DNA from: Stropharia rugosoannulata
Taxonomy: Eukaryota > Basidiomycota > Agaricomycetes > Agaricales > Strophariaceae
Assembly (NCBI GenBank): GCA_028532985.1
Contig: JANCIK010000002.1
Coordinates: 3,968,001-4,032,000 of the forward strand
Direction of reading: 5' to 3'
Length of the DNA: 64,000 bases
A program made the position numbers and the translations under genes. Numbering within the stretch: position 1 is the first letter of the stretch; each line of letters opens with the position of its first letter. The notes beneath the pieces are model-generated. The model ran no database searches and was not told where the DNA came from. It saw nothing but the letters and a program-made list of their open reading frames with translations. Positions 1 to 12,514 of this stretch are shown here, in pieces.

Positions 1-1350
1 CTAGCGCGATGGCGTGTATGTTCTTTGGAGGGCACCATATTGTTCGGCCAGGAAGACATAAGAGATTTGCGGCCATGCTTATGGATAATATTTGCCATGA
101 GTATTTTGCTTCTGACCATGAGTTCAGAACACTCACTCTGCAAGTTTAGGATCCTAGTATTAAAGAGATGCGCAGATTATACAACAAAGCCCAAATATTA
201 AGATAAAGGACTTACCGTTAAAATGAAATCTTTCAAGTCCATAGTAGTAAGACAAACGGGGCCTAATTCATTCCGCATAACTTGGTCTTTAGGCATGGGA
301 AGTTTCGATATAAAGTCATTAACATTTTTGTGCGCATTTTGCATGCGCTTGTATCCACAGAGTCTTAGTATATTGTGTGTGCCATTTTAAAAGTCTTTGG
401 GCAGCTCACCGCATCGCCAGAAGTGGACGTTGGTATGATGATTGAACTGGCATCCTGGTAAACAATCGCATAAGTTTAATGTTTCAGAATAGAATGAAAA
501 AGGTGCCACTAGTACCATACTACCCCCCTCTTTTTGTTTCACCAACGAAGACTTTAGCTCCTGTTGCACTTTTCCTAGCTCAACAATTTTTCTTCGCAGC
601 TCCTCAATGTCCTTTGCATGATCTGGATGAGCCGGCATGATCAAAGGTTCATGCAAATTTACATTATCTTTAGATTTCACGTCTGTTTCGAGCTCCTGCC
701 GCTTATTGTCAAGATCTGACAGCTTCGCACTCAAGCCTTTGATTTCCTGCTCAGCTTCTATGTCAGAGATGGTCGTAGCACAAATATAATGATGTCAGAG
801 ATGGGCGCTTACTTCACGCATGCCACTCCTGCTTTGTTTGAGTGCTTTATATTTCATATAATACAACTCCAGCGCTTCTTCAAGACTTCGTACGTGTTCA
901 AGATTTAGCTCGTTTTCATCGCTATCTGGTCCAGCTGATTTCTCGCAGTATGTTTTGGATTCGGACGGTACTATCTCTATGGTTTCCTATAGCCTGAAAT
1001 CAGCCCTCTCATATTATATAAGTTGAAGAATATCAAAGCCCTAACCTGCTTAACCCTCGGTTTGGACTCTCTCATCTCCTCTACAGTTCTAGTGAGACGT
1101 TTCTTCTCACGGTCTGTTTCTTCGAAGTTGCGTGTCATAACTCCAAGCGCATGCTCAGCGGCCTCTGCGCGCTGCAGCAGACTCTACGTTGGAAAATTAT
1201 AAAAGGATACCTGGGCGTATGTATGTCGACGTAGCTCACCTGTACACGAGTCTCCAATTCCTTATTTCTTGTTCGGGCAAACTTCAATTCTTTGCCCATT
1301 GCTGAAAGCATTTCCGAAACCAGCTCTGAATCCAAGTTGGAGGGATCCAT
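1..1350 (-). CDS. Coiled-coil protein, multi-exon, cut by the left window edge
   Basis: I do not recognise this gene. The ATG at 1350 opens an exon that reads MDPSNLDSELVSEML and then heptad-like charged sequence, ending at a GTGAGC donor near 1240. Further open exons on the same strand lie at about 1190-1050, 960-810 and 760-530. They are rich in Glu, Lys, Arg and Leu (for example AKDIEELRRKIVELGKVQQE), which suggests a long coiled coil. Downstream exons at about 355-219 and 149-1 look globular: one contains NDFISKLPMPKDQVMRNELG and ends in a clean GTAAGT donor. A coiled coil followed by a C-terminal globular part is seen in many structural or chromosome-associated proteins, but I cannot assign a family. 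Exon joins between about 530 and 360 did not close in phase by eye. The 3' end is missing. Confidence 0.6.
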
Positions 1351-1884
1351 GCTGCAGAGAGGGCTGCGTAAAATGACAGTAGTGTTTGAGATGTGTTGGC
1401 GTCCCAGATGACGACTTTACAATACACAGCTGCTCTTACGTTTGGCTGCTCGTTTGGCAAGGTTCCGCAATTTGAAGGATACGCTTCCTTCTTAGTCTGA
1501 GATTGGTCTGAGAACGAACTTCGTGATGCCTGATCCGGTCTTTTACGAAAGTAATTTAGTAAACTCTATTGCAGATATGATGCATATGAGATATCTCAAG
1601 CCTGACGGGTTCAAGCTCAAGCTCGTTCTTAATTTAGTAGCACGTCCTTGATCTGGTCTGAGATTCAAATTTAGTCTCCGCTTACACTTTCAATAATCCT
1701 TTCACCAACTTTCACCTTGAATTCATAAAGCATAACGGGGTTGTCGTATGGTTGCGTTTCCCAGTGCTGGTATATCTCAAGAGGACGATTGACGGACCCA
1801 ACTCAACCAAAATGGTGCAGTACGCAACTACCTAAGCATGGAAAAACCAATAATGCTGATGCCAATACAAGGAATGCGGTCGTT

Positions 1885-4800
1885 ATGCCGCCTGCGAGGG
1901 CGTATCAACAGGAAATGCTTAACGAAAGCCTGCGGCGCAATATCATTATCGCACTAGAGACAGGCGCAGGAAAAACCCTTATCGCTGTCCTTCGCATAAA
2001 GCATGAGTTAGAAAGGGAGTCTACCAAGGTGTGTGCCACCCGTATGGTGCGGACGTACGCTCAGATCTGGCAGATTTCATGGTTCTTTGCGCCTACTGTT
2101 GCACTCTGCCAGCAACAGCTCAGCGTTATCACTGCCTATCTTCCTGTTTCCGTAGGCATAGTCTCTGGGGCCAATGAACCAGACCAGTGGAAGGATGCGG
2201 CTCTATGGCAGCGCGTAATCGTGACCCACCGCGTAATGGTGTCGACCCCACAGGTTTTTCTGGATGCCCTGAGACATGGATACGTCAGCTTAGGGCAGAA
2301 TGTGAGCTTGCTAGTCTTCGATGAGGCCCATCATGCTGTCGACAATCATCCGTACAACCGCATCATGAAAGAATTTTACTTCAATCTCGAAGCGGAAGAA
2401 AGGCCAATGGTACTTGGCCTCACTGCCAGCCCGATTTACGGGGGAAACGTAGAGAAGGCTTTTCATACTATCGAAACCAATCTAGATAGCACGATTCGTG
2501 CCCCACGCAACACACGCGCCGAGCTCGCGTCCTTCGTCCATCCCCCGGTGTTCAAGCATATCTTTTATGCACCAGCATCCACAGATTCTCCCCCTTTTTC
2601 GACCAACCTGGCTGCACTCACTGCCATCTTCTCGACCATAAAGATCGAAGACGACCCATATGTCCTTGCCCTGCGGGACAGGCTCAGGCGTACAGCACCC
2701 GGTACTGCAGAGTACCTCCGCACAGATCAACGCCTTTCACGGATTCTCGTTAAGCAGGACTCGTTCACACACAAAGGACTAGGAGATTTTGCCCGCGCAG
2801 CATATGATATATGCGTGGATATCGGACCGTGGGCAGCAGACTGGTTCGTGCATCGAGTGTTGGACCGCGCGCGCTCTGCTGCGAATCCTTACAGTCAGAT
2901 GATGGCGACCTGGAAGTCATCAGAAAAGGGGTACCTACTCAGCATAATAAACCGTGTAGTTGCAACCCCTGTGTCATACTACGAAGAAGACATTAAAGAC
3001 GACTTGTCAGACAAGACACGTACCTTGATTGAATGCTTGTTGCAGGAAAAGAAAGACACAGAGGATGCAGGGGAGACATACAGCTGTATAATTTTTGTTC
3101 AGCGACGGGACGCGGTACTCGCTCTTGCCGAAGTACTCAAGCACCATCCGGACACGAAGGATGTATTTGTGACGGGTACGCTGCTTGGGACAAGTGAATC
3201 GGGAAATAGACACGCGCTCATGGACATTACGCGTGCACTGGTGCGTGAGGATCCGCAGGAAGTCGTTCTAGCCGAGTTCAAGACAGGCGACCGGAACCTT
3301 ATCATTAGTACGGCTGTTGCGGAAGAAGGAATCGATATACAGGCGTGCGGGAGCGTCATACGTTGGGATTTACCACCAAATATGGCTAGCTGGGCACAGA
3401 GCAAAGGACGGGCGAGGAAGAGGCGCAGCACATTTACGATGATGTTTCAAGAGGGGAGTGGAATGGAAGCGGTCGGCAAATGGATACAATTAGAAGAGCA
3501 AATGCGAGAACTGTATAATGACCCGAACAGGGATATCCCTCAAGAAGATGAAGACGGCGTACAGGAGGACCCCGCTGCTGAAGATGATGATATGATACTT
3601 GAAGTCGGGTCTACAGGGTATGTTTATTTCTTTTTCTCAGAAAATATATCAATAAAAACATAAAATATAGGGCTCTGCTCACTCTCCATTCGGCTATATC
3701 ACACCTCACCCACTTCTGTGCGGTGATACCAAATACAACACACGCTGATAACAATCCTATATTTGACCTGGATCCGCCAGCATTCCCCGAAGGATGGCAT
3801 TTCACATCCACATCTGCAGCTGAAGCTCCCCCAGTTCCTACTGGACCCTTTGGCTCAACCGTCACTCTTCCCCGCGCCCTTCCACTTCCACCTCACGAAC
3901 GTACATTCACTGTCCCTCGTATTTATCCTTCAGCAATATCAGCCCATCGCCATGCCGCGTTTGAAGCTTATCGTGCGTTGTATTACAAAGGATTGCTGAA
4001 CGATCATCTGCTGCCCATTACTGGTATAGGAGAGAAGGACTTAGAGGAGGATGTAAGGGAGATGCTAAGGGAGGTGGAGAGGCGAGAGGGAATGGCGAGC
4101 ATTCTAGGAGGGGTGGATGTATGGGCTGCGCCGCGTCTTCAGGGGCAAGACACTGATGTTAATTATGAGTGCTGGTACACAGCCCGTATTTCTATCCCGG
4201 GGCTTCCCCCGCTCCGGATTTTCACGCGTTCACCCCATATTGCGCTTGATTCGACTGAAGGGCCGACACTCTACGCCGCCGGCCGTCCCCCCCGTCCGAC
4301 ATCGCTGCAGTTTACAGGTCAATTTATCTGCTACACACCGGAGCACAGAGAGCTCATAGATGAAGCGCGGGAATGGACGCGTGCTGTTTTTTGGGGCTTG
4401 AATGGAAATCGGATGGTATGGGAGAGGAAGGACTTCGGGTACTTGCTTTTTCCCGCGGAGCCAGACACAGAAGATCTGGAAGACATTTGGGCGGAAGAGA
4501 GGAAGGTTAACGCCATTTGGGCCGCACGTCGTGCGTGGCATGCTCGAATCACAGAGGAAGAGCACATGTCGGATGTAGCGGAAGCAGACACTGGCGAGCA
4601 GAGGCAGAAACGTATGCAACGACTCACGCATCCTGCTGACATATTCGCAGCCCAATTTGGACATGTTCAAGATATTACCCTTGTCCAGAGACACCTCGGT
4701 TTTGGCCGGCCATTCCGTTTCTTGCGCTGGCGTTGGGAGCAACTAGATGAAAACGAAGAGGCGCGCTGTAGGGAAATATACAGGAACCAATATTTGGAGA

Positions 4801-6970
4801 GTGAACTGGTGCTCACTTATCCTCTGCTCGAAGTAGAGCCGTTCCCCCCGCGCAGCAACTTTCTGATCCCAGTCCCCCCACCTAAAACGCCAGTCGTAGA
4901 TGAGAGCTCGGAGGTATCTTCTCCGCTCCCTGACCGTATACACCTCCTACCTCAACATTCGGGTGTTGTGTTTCTATCTCCTTCGGAAACGGAGTATGCA
5001 TTTCTCCTTCCGTCGATCTTGCGCTTCCTTACAATGCGCATGACTGCTCAATCTCTACGCAGTACACTATTCGTTACACATCACGCTTCTGATGCCGCAC
5101 CTACGTTAGATTCTTCAGTATCCACCACGGATCCATCTACTCATACTAGTATGGTAGGGGCTAGTGCGCCGCCTCCCCTTTGCGATATTCCTCTTTCGTT
5201 GCTCACGACTGCGATCACTGCTTCGTCAACAGGGGAGAAGGAGAACTACCAACGCCTAGAGACACTCGGGGACACAGTGCTTAAGTTTGTATGTGGCTTG
5301 AACTTGCTTGCAGAGTATCCCGTCTGGCACGAAGGCTACCTAACAAGGAAGAAGGACCATGCGGTGTCCAATGTAAGGCTTGCAAAGGAGGATGTGAAGA
5401 GAGGGCTTTACCGTTGGATTATCCGGGGTAAGTGAGTCGTGTCCTCCGAGCCTCGGTTTACTGATCATTGATATGGCATAGATATCATGCTCGGGAGGAA
5501 GTGGAAACCTCATTATACCGGGCAAGATAAAATCGCTGGGGCAGATGCTTCTGTCAATAGTATAACACCAGCAGTTGAAATCCAAGAAACAGGAAAGGCG
5601 GTCCAGGATACGTCAATATCGCCAATAGTTGCTGTTGCCGGCGAATCCATCATTATTCCTTTCCCAGAGGTACAAGTTTTGGATGCACCAGTGTCGTCTG
5701 CACCTGCTAAGCAGGCAGTGTCAGGCAAGAAGTCGACGAAAAAGAAGAGGAAGAAAAATAAGTCCAGCAATCAGCTGTCCACGAAAAGTGCGTTCCAGTT
5801 TAAACTGTTGAAAGATTAACGCTGATTGAAACTGTCTGCGCAGTTCTTGCAGACGTAGTCGAATCCACAATCGGTGCAGCTTACCTTCATGGAGGTCTTG
5901 ATCTTGGATATGAGTGCATTAGGTTCTTTGACCTGGGTGTTAGGTGGGCCCCGCTCGCAAATCGCATCACACAGCTGCTGGCTCGCGTGGATGCTCTATC
6001 TGCAGAAGATTTCACCGTCCCGCCCCTACTAACCGACGTCGAACGCATGCTAGGATACACGTTCAAGCGCAAGTTGCTCCTCTTTGAGGCACTCACGCAT
6101 GCAAGCTACCAACAAGATTCTCATACACCTTCGTACGAGCGCATGGAGTTTCTCGGAGACTCCGTCCTTGATTTGATCGTCACGAACATGCTCTATCATG
6201 CATCTGGCAAACACTACAGTCCTGGACATATGCATCTTCGCAAGTCGGCCGTCGTCAACATGCATATCCTAGCCTACTTCTGTTTGAACATGACCACCAC
6301 CGTGGACACAGTCATGCCACACCCTATTGCGGACAGCAGCGTTCGCGGAAAGAAACAGATAGAAGAAAGAAAGAAGTCCCAGGTAATACCCTTGTATAAA
6401 TGTCTCCTCCATTCGAGCCCCAAGGTACTTGAGGACCAGATGAACACTGCAAATCGATTCAACAAGTGGGCAGGTGATATAGAAGCCAGTCTTATGAGTG
6501 GGGCTACATTCCCTTGGGCCGCATTGACACGCCTTCAAGCACCCAAATTCTTTAGCGATATGGTGGAAAGTATCATAGGCGCTGTTTTTATTGACTCGGA
6601 GGGTTCCTTACCCGTGGTCGTGGACGTTGTTCGAAAGTTCCGTATAATACCTCTGCTTGAGCATATTATCAAGGACGACGTGGACATTCTTCATCCCGTC
6701 TCAAGGCTGTCACTATGGGCGCAGAAGCATGGCAAGGAAATTAGCTATGATATACGCAGGGAAGGCGGAAAAGTCACTTGTGGGGTGGTGGTTGATGGTG
6801 TGGAGGAGGCCGTGGAAGAGGCACATTGGCGCGGTAAACCGAGCCAGGAAGAGGTCAAGTACAACGTCGCAGAGAAGGCGATCAAGAAATTCAAACTTCG
6901 GGATGTGGGGGTGGGCTACGAGTCGCTAAAGAAGAAAGTGCACAAGAAAAGGTTGACGAAGCATAATTAA
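1885..6970 (+). CDS. Dicer-like ribonuclease III with DExH helicase (1625 aa)
   Basis: Dicer cuts long double-stranded RNA into small RNAs for RNA silencing. Exons 1885-2028, 2074-3617, 3671-5427, 5482-5787 and 5844-6970 join in phase to 1625 aa. In order: helicase motif I ETGAGKT (about residue 25), DEAH box (about 130), helicase C domain (about 385-510), a Dicer dimerisation-type domain from about 565, RNase IIIa (RLETLGD near 1090 and LADVVES near 1250), RNase IIIb (YERMEFLGD and SDMVES, about 1310-1510) and a C-terminal dsRNA-binding domain (about 1530-1600). Both RNase III centres keep the acidic residues that bind metal, so the enzyme should be active. No PAZ domain is obvious, as in many fungal Dicers. 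I chose the ATG at 1885 because it lies just before the conserved YQQEML segment; an earlier start with another intron is possible. The first intron is 45 nt and in frame, so it is easily missed. Confidence 0.93.
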
Positions 6971-7264
6971 TCTGGTCAAACAGTCCAGTCGCAGTCAAGG
7001 GACACAAGGAGCGTATTGAATTAAGTATTATTATTTACTGTGATCAAGCTACAGAACAGTGTTTATTTGGCTACGGTACTTAGTAACACACACCTGGCTT
7101 GGTGGGGCCCAGTTGCCACCTTGTCTTCAGGCAGTTGCACACTTAAGTTTGCAATTATGGGTTTGGAAGATGTAATAAGTAGGACGAAGTAGGATACCGC
7201 AAAATTCGCAATGTCCAAAACGACATTGTAACAGACTAAGGTCTAAGATATAAACGTTTATTTA

Positions 7265-9385
7265 TCAAAGATACATCGTCCTTAATATCATACCATGTCT
7301 ATATAACTGATCTTTGGGTAGTGTGAATGAGCTGCCTTGTCGGACCCGCAGCTTAAACATAAGTGGTGTCCGTGTGTGCAATCTACTGAAATCATTAGAG
7401 GAGTTAATATCTTTCCCCAAAAACCTCAGCAGAATTGCAAAACATGAGTAATATTCCGGAATAACGACTTCTTCCTGCTGCATACCAAAGTTCAAAACTC
7501 CAATAACCGTTGTTTTTGTAGTTGCAAGGATGACCCTCCAGAGGTTCCACTTCAAAAAAGATCGACTGAGTGCCCTTGAATCCAGCACTCCGTAGGACAC
7601 TGTTTCAACTGATAGCGATGCGTAAAAGCTCCCTTGTGGTGTGAATTGCGAATTAATCTTGGTTTCTCCGGTCCATTCATATGTAGGCATCAACAAGACG
7701 GACACCGAAAGGCCCACTCTGGTCAGCATAGTGACTGTCGCCTCGTTGATGTACCAGTGAATATGTGCACTCTGGCGATGGGCATATGATCGTGGACTGT
7801 TAGGGACCAAGCAGCTTGTGCGTGTTGCATGGTGAAGTAGACGATCTGCTTTTGATTTTCCTATTCCCCAATTGGCGATGTCTAGGACGTGCTCATCCGC
7901 ATCAGATGAAGACAAGATCTCTCGAACGAGACGCAGAAAGGCACGCTCTTTTCCCTCTCCATATGCAGTCGCAATGCTGACATCAAAAACTCCCATGAGT
8001 GAGTACGCCGTATCCTCTTCCCTCGTAACGTGCCTCAAGGCCGCCCATTGCATACGACGGGAAATGGATACCTCCTTCAATGGTATGTTGAGCTCCTGAG
8101 ATGTGATAGACGTTGCGCGAAGGATTTGGGTCAAAATCTCTGTATTCCTCTTGTCAGAGTCGTTCTTAATCCGGTCGATTCCGGATCTGCCAAGGGCGAC
8201 CCAGTGTCGAGAATAGAAGTTTATGTGTTCTGGAGCAATGAGCTCCTGTAGTGTCCAACCGCGCGTAAACCATACATCGGAGTGTATGTCGGGAATACTT
8301 GTTGTTTCTGCAAGGTAGGCAACGCAAACCTTCGAATCCTTGTACCACCTGAACATAGAACGAATGGACTCGTCTAGCTCAGAGCTACTGTCCTTGTTGA
8401 TACAGATCGTATCCATCCACCCGAGCTTCATGTTGTGCCGGGTCGCTGCAATACGACAGAAGCTGGTCACCTTGGCGTATGCGGTTGATGTTGGGTCGTA
8501 TGTTTTCGTCTTCCAATCCATGTACGTCACTTCACCGTGTGCTTCTTTTGACCAAGTATGAGACAGGATGGCATACTGTGTAAGTTTTGTCACAAGCGCA
8601 GGGTCTTTGCGTAGATCGGCATGGCGTATTATGGATGATATGTGACCATAAATTTCCGACCTTTCAACAAGTCGTATATCTTCACCCTCGTCGTTAAACA
8701 TTAGCATTCGGATGGGTAGGTTATTGAACACGATATAACGTGCTTGGTTCAACGCGGTGTCGAGTTCTTCTTCACCTTCATTACCAAAGTCTGACATGAT
8801 ATTATGAGCTGTTATCTAGGCTGATATTATCGGTAACCAAAGCTCTGGTCCTCACCATATCCTTTCTCTTCATTAACATACGTCTCATCAACCTTTGGGT
8901 GATTAGGGTCTAGTCCGACAGGATAAAATGTCAGTCTTATTGGTTTATTGGCACCTACTTTGTCCGACTTGCCTGTGGGAGTTGATTCTGCCTGGAAATC
9001 CAGTGCATTCTGACACACAGAATTAACGAAGGCCTTCAAGACATCTACTAAATGCTGTGCTTCCTTTGGAAGGTCCTTCCCGGGCAGACTTCGAGACCCG
9101 TTTCCTACATCCGTGCCTTGCGATGGTTGAGTGTCTAAGGTCAGAATAGTCTATGAGTTTTGAAGTCGTTCTTGAGGATTTCAGTGTGAACTAACCCGAG
9201 ATTTGTTGGTGTGCAATGATAGCAACGAAATTAGTCAACGCAGAAATCAGTGCACATCCACTGGTTGCGCTATCTGAAAACTGACGTGCTTAATTATGGT
9301 CGCGTGAGTTGTCTGAGAGAACTATCGCACCTTGGCTATGTCGTCCTATTTGACTTAAACCATAATCAGATGACACTACGCTCAT
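7265..9385 (-). CDS. HET-domain protein, paralogue A (651 aa)
   Basis: HET-domain proteins act in fungal non-self recognition and can trigger cell death on incompatibility. Exons 9331-9385, 9196-9273, 8856-9134 and 7265-8808 (minus strand) join in phase to 651 aa. The HET core is in the last exon: YAILSHTW, then GWMDTICINKDSSSELDESI, then WFTRGWTLQELIAP, and later TREEDTAYSLMGVF with AYGEG. About 140 residues before the core come from the three small 5' exons and look alpha-helical (ALISALTNFVAIIAH). No NACHT, ankyrin or WD repeats are visible, so this is a stand-alone HET protein. It resembles the gene at 13722-15980 in core, C-terminal tail and intron phases. Induction of death by this protein is an inference from the family. 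Confidence 0.88.
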
Positions 9386-9831
9386 AATTTTGGCACTGAT
9401 TGTAGTAGCTCAAGCGAACAGCTGCGGGACTAGTTTCTAAACCTTGTGTGATAACAGTAAGAAGCAAGAAGTTTTATATAACCGAGTCAGCACACCATCT
9501 CCGATGACAGATGTTCATCACAGTAGTCTTTTTATAGATACTTTCTCCACCGTGAGCGAGAACGCCCACATACAGTACTTATGCATAATATTAACAGATC
9601 GACTGTCATCTGTTTATTTGGTCTGTGAAGGAGACTACATATGTATCACATGGTCAACAAGGTATTGTAAGCGCTTATATTTAAAATTGCATGCAACTTC
9701 GCGACCCTTTCAAGTTTCCCAGATCAGCTACATAGTTACTGGGATATTCATGAGATTCAATAACAGAGTTACATTCGTAAGAGCAATTGTATAGTATACT
9801 ATCATGTTTAGTAAGCGGCAAGAGACGCACT
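9386..9831. other. Intergenic, no gene seen
   Basis: This lies between the start of HET paralogue A and the lipoxygenase stop codon. Both neighbours are on the minus strand, so it should hold the HET promoter and the lipoxygenase terminator. I see no coding exon or RNA gene here. Confidence 0.5.
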
Positions 9832-10215
9832 TCAGATGACGATGGCCTTGGCAGTTTCGTCGGGGTACAAAACATCATACTCCCGCTCCTGATCGTCAAG
9901 TTGGGTACTAACAGCCTTCATCTCCATCGCAAGGGCAGCCAGATCGGCTACAAGTGCCTCCCCTGCCCTAGCCATAACCGGATCATCATCCTCAGCCACA
10001 TGCTTTGCGAATGTTGTAAGACTGATGTCCTCTTCAACAGCGGGGTTAAGTAAATAAGGCACTTGGCCCATGAGCAGCCAGTCGCGGTCCTGTTGTCCGG
10101 GTTTGACTGGGAGCGAGTTGACCACGTCCTTTTCGGTGAACTGGTTGAGCGCGTCGAGAGTCTCAGGCAGGGGTTGGTAGAGAGAAGAAGGTTTGTTGGG
10201 AACGAAAGTCATGTA

Positions 10216-10846
10216 CTCGTGGTCACAAAAAGTAACGGTCACATACCATTTTTCCACGGGTTGACCTCCTCCTACTTCCGACACTTTACAAGTATATTTC
10301 ACTTTAACATCAATTTTGAGCTACAAAAATTTGTAATTAAATAGATTAATTTAATTTCTACATAGAACAAAAATTAAAATTGCGTATGACTATTTTTTGC
10401 CTCCAAAACAACCTGCACACGCTGAGGCATTTGTAGAATGCACTTGCTGATCTTTTTGATTGGTAATTCTTCCCATGTGGCTTGGACTGCGTGTTTGAGT
10501 GCATCAACTAAGTTCACTGAAGGGTGAGAGAGAAAAATAGTTTTGAGGCCATGCCAAACTGGCTCAATGGTATTTAAATTAGGTTTACTTTGCAATAATC
10601 TTCCATGCAGTTACAATTGGAATGTTTTTTGCTTCAGCTACGGATTTTGCTGTTTAGTTGACCAAAATACGTCCAATTAATTGGTTCTTTTTGGGACTAT
10701 CATACTCAGTATGTGTAGTATTTACAGAGGATATTTTGTAGTATGGGAGTATGTAGTTGTAGAGATATGAAGTGAATCGTATATCGTGAATCCGAGTGAA
10801 GACGCAATGACGAAATCATGTGACCGTTACTTTTTGTGACCACGAG
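10216..10846 (-). mobile_element. Tc1/mariner-type element, internally deleted, inside the lipoxygenase gene
   Basis: The element is 631 bp. Its ends are perfect 29-bp inverted repeats that begin CTCGTGGTCACAAAAAGT. A TA dinucleotide flanks each side (10214-10215 and 10847-10848), the target duplication expected of the Tc1/mariner superfamily. It carries only the end of a transposase gene (see 10374-10595), so it cannot move without a helper. The intact repeats mean that it could still be mobilised. Confidence 0.93.
10374..10595 (-). pseudogene. C-terminal fragment of a Tc1-like DDE transposase
   Basis: The fragment reads SKPNLNTIEPVWHGLK followed by a helical tail of about 55 residues. This matches the SPDLNPIExxW segment that follows the second catalytic Asp of Tc1-type transposases. 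Just upstream on the same strand (about 10600-10660) the weaker reading AEAKNIPIVTAW in another frame looks like the preceding part, so there is also a frameshift. The N-terminal DNA-binding domain and the first catalytic residues are absent. It is a relic left after an internal deletion. Confidence 0.8.
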
Positions 10847-12514
10847 TAGTACTGCTGCAGGTAATTCACCGCAGTGTGCTGCGGGGCAGCGATATGAATG
10901 CACATAGTCGTCATGTCAATCAGGCCATCCAAGGTGGTAACAGTAGGGAACTGCGGCATGTTTGCTCCAACGGGGGACTGCATCTCCTGGCAGAATGCGG
11001 CAACCCATGTATCGCGCTGAACCTGGCGGTCTCCGCCGACATAGAATGCAGTGAGGACGGTAGAGACGAACTTGCGGATTGTATTCCACATAAGGCTAAT
11101 GTCGCGACCATATCCATAGTTATGGTACTTGGGATCGGTCTGAATGTCGGACGCAGGGAAACCCCTCTTGTCAAGATCGTTAGGAACATACTTGCCCGTC
11201 CAGTCAAAGTTCTCGTATTCATGGTTCACATATTGAACAATCTGGGCTTCACTGAAAGCGGAGAGAGGAATTACCACTCTGGGTACTAGGGTAGAGCGCG
11301 CCAATGCATTGATAGAGAGCGTTGTAGTCCAATGGTCTTTCAGAAGCCGATAGACGGGGTGGTCGGAGGGGAAGGAGCGCTGCGCAGCGACAAGAGTCAC
11401 CTCTTCAACGAAGTGCGTATCATTGAGATGTACAGTCACCTCATGACGGAACCAGTCGGACACTTGGGCACACATTTTCGCATAGCGCCAGGGCCAGTCC
11501 GTCGCTTCATCGTCGGTGGGGTCAGTGGGAAGAACGCGCTTGTTGAAGATCGTGACAGATGCGTCCAGGCTACCTTTCCAATCAATGATGATTGCCAACG
11601 GATGAAGCTCTCCAGTCGGAGGAAGGTAATACAGGACGACTGACGCGCATCCAAATTTCTGCGTAGCCTGTTGAGGCTCACCAATAAGCTCATTGCTATA
11701 GGTGATGGAAGTGATATCCTCTGTAGGAGCCAAGCCAGCAGCGTTACGGAAGTAGCTGTAATCCTGAATATAGAAAGAGCCTGCCGGGGAAGTCTGCATG
11801 AGCTGCAAGACAGCTGTGTTCCCTTGCGCGGCCGTGATAAAGGTCTCCATCCAATCATCGGTTGCGACAGTAATCGAGGTCGGGTTTGTCCCGGTGAACG
11901 ATTGCTGAGCAAATACCGCATCAGAATACCAGTCCGGACGCAAACCGATGTTTGCGGCAGTGAACATGTTCCGACGATGGATAAGCCCGGTAGATGCATC
12001 TTTGTGAAGCTCAGCGTTTCTAGCCTCAAGAGCCTCCATGGTCTGCTCCCCATCAGGTCCTAACTTTCCAACGTGACGGATGTCCGGAACAAATGGGTGG
12101 AATATAAGTACGATCGTGTCGAATAGACGGGTGAACTTGAAAATAGAGCCACGGCCCACGACGTCTTGCGGTGGAATTACTCGCAAATGCGGCGGGAAAA
12201 TTCCGTCGTCCTCGAATACGTATTGCTCCTTTCGATCGTCAAGCGACGGTATACCTTGTTTGTCCACTGCAGAGGATTGAAAACCAGCAACATCAAAGAA
12301 CCAATCCAAACTGGACGAGAGGATATGTTAATGATATTGTCGAATTGAACATATAGTCGACTTACATTCGCTTTGCATCGGAGAAACTACCAACGGTGGC
12401 GTCGATTGCATCATTGTAGGTGCTTGGTGCAGGACGCCCCTTTATGTAAGGTAATAACTGGCGTTGGCGCAGGACGTCCAGCGATGGTTTAGCTTGAGTG
12501 AGATGAATAGACAT

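Larger units (their letters stand above)
9832..12514 (-). pseudogene. Lipoxygenase gene split by a Tc1/mariner insertion
   Basis: Lipoxygenases add dioxygen to polyunsaturated fatty acids such as linoleic acid to give hydroperoxides, the first step of oxylipin formation. Exon 1 is 12366-12514 and a 55-nt intron leads to exon 2, which starts at 12310. The metal-binding pattern is intact: His-x4-His in VHLNDTH, His-x3-Asn in QHTAVN, and the C-terminal residue is isoleucine (AIVI). Conserved stretches such as LLKDH, INALARSTL and FVPNKP are also present. The frame is broken after QQYY, where a 631-bp element (10216-10846) adds a stop codon. Removing the element and one TA copy restores an open frame of 664 aa, a usual length for fungal lipoxygenases. 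No other damage is seen, so the insertion looks recent. The element does not offer an in-phase intron that I can see. The assembled haplotype could be one of two alleles. Confidence 0.93.

Noticed and set aside
10816..10846. The element in the lipoxygenase gene acting as an intron
   Set aside because: The GT and AG pairs I tried near its ends give frameshifts or stops, and the TA duplication plus TIRs already explain the sequence.
11330..11430. Loss of a conserved His in the lipoxygenase near QRSFPSDHP
   Set aside because: That position is not a metal ligand. The ligand pair is His-x4-His in VHLNDTH just upstream, which is intact.
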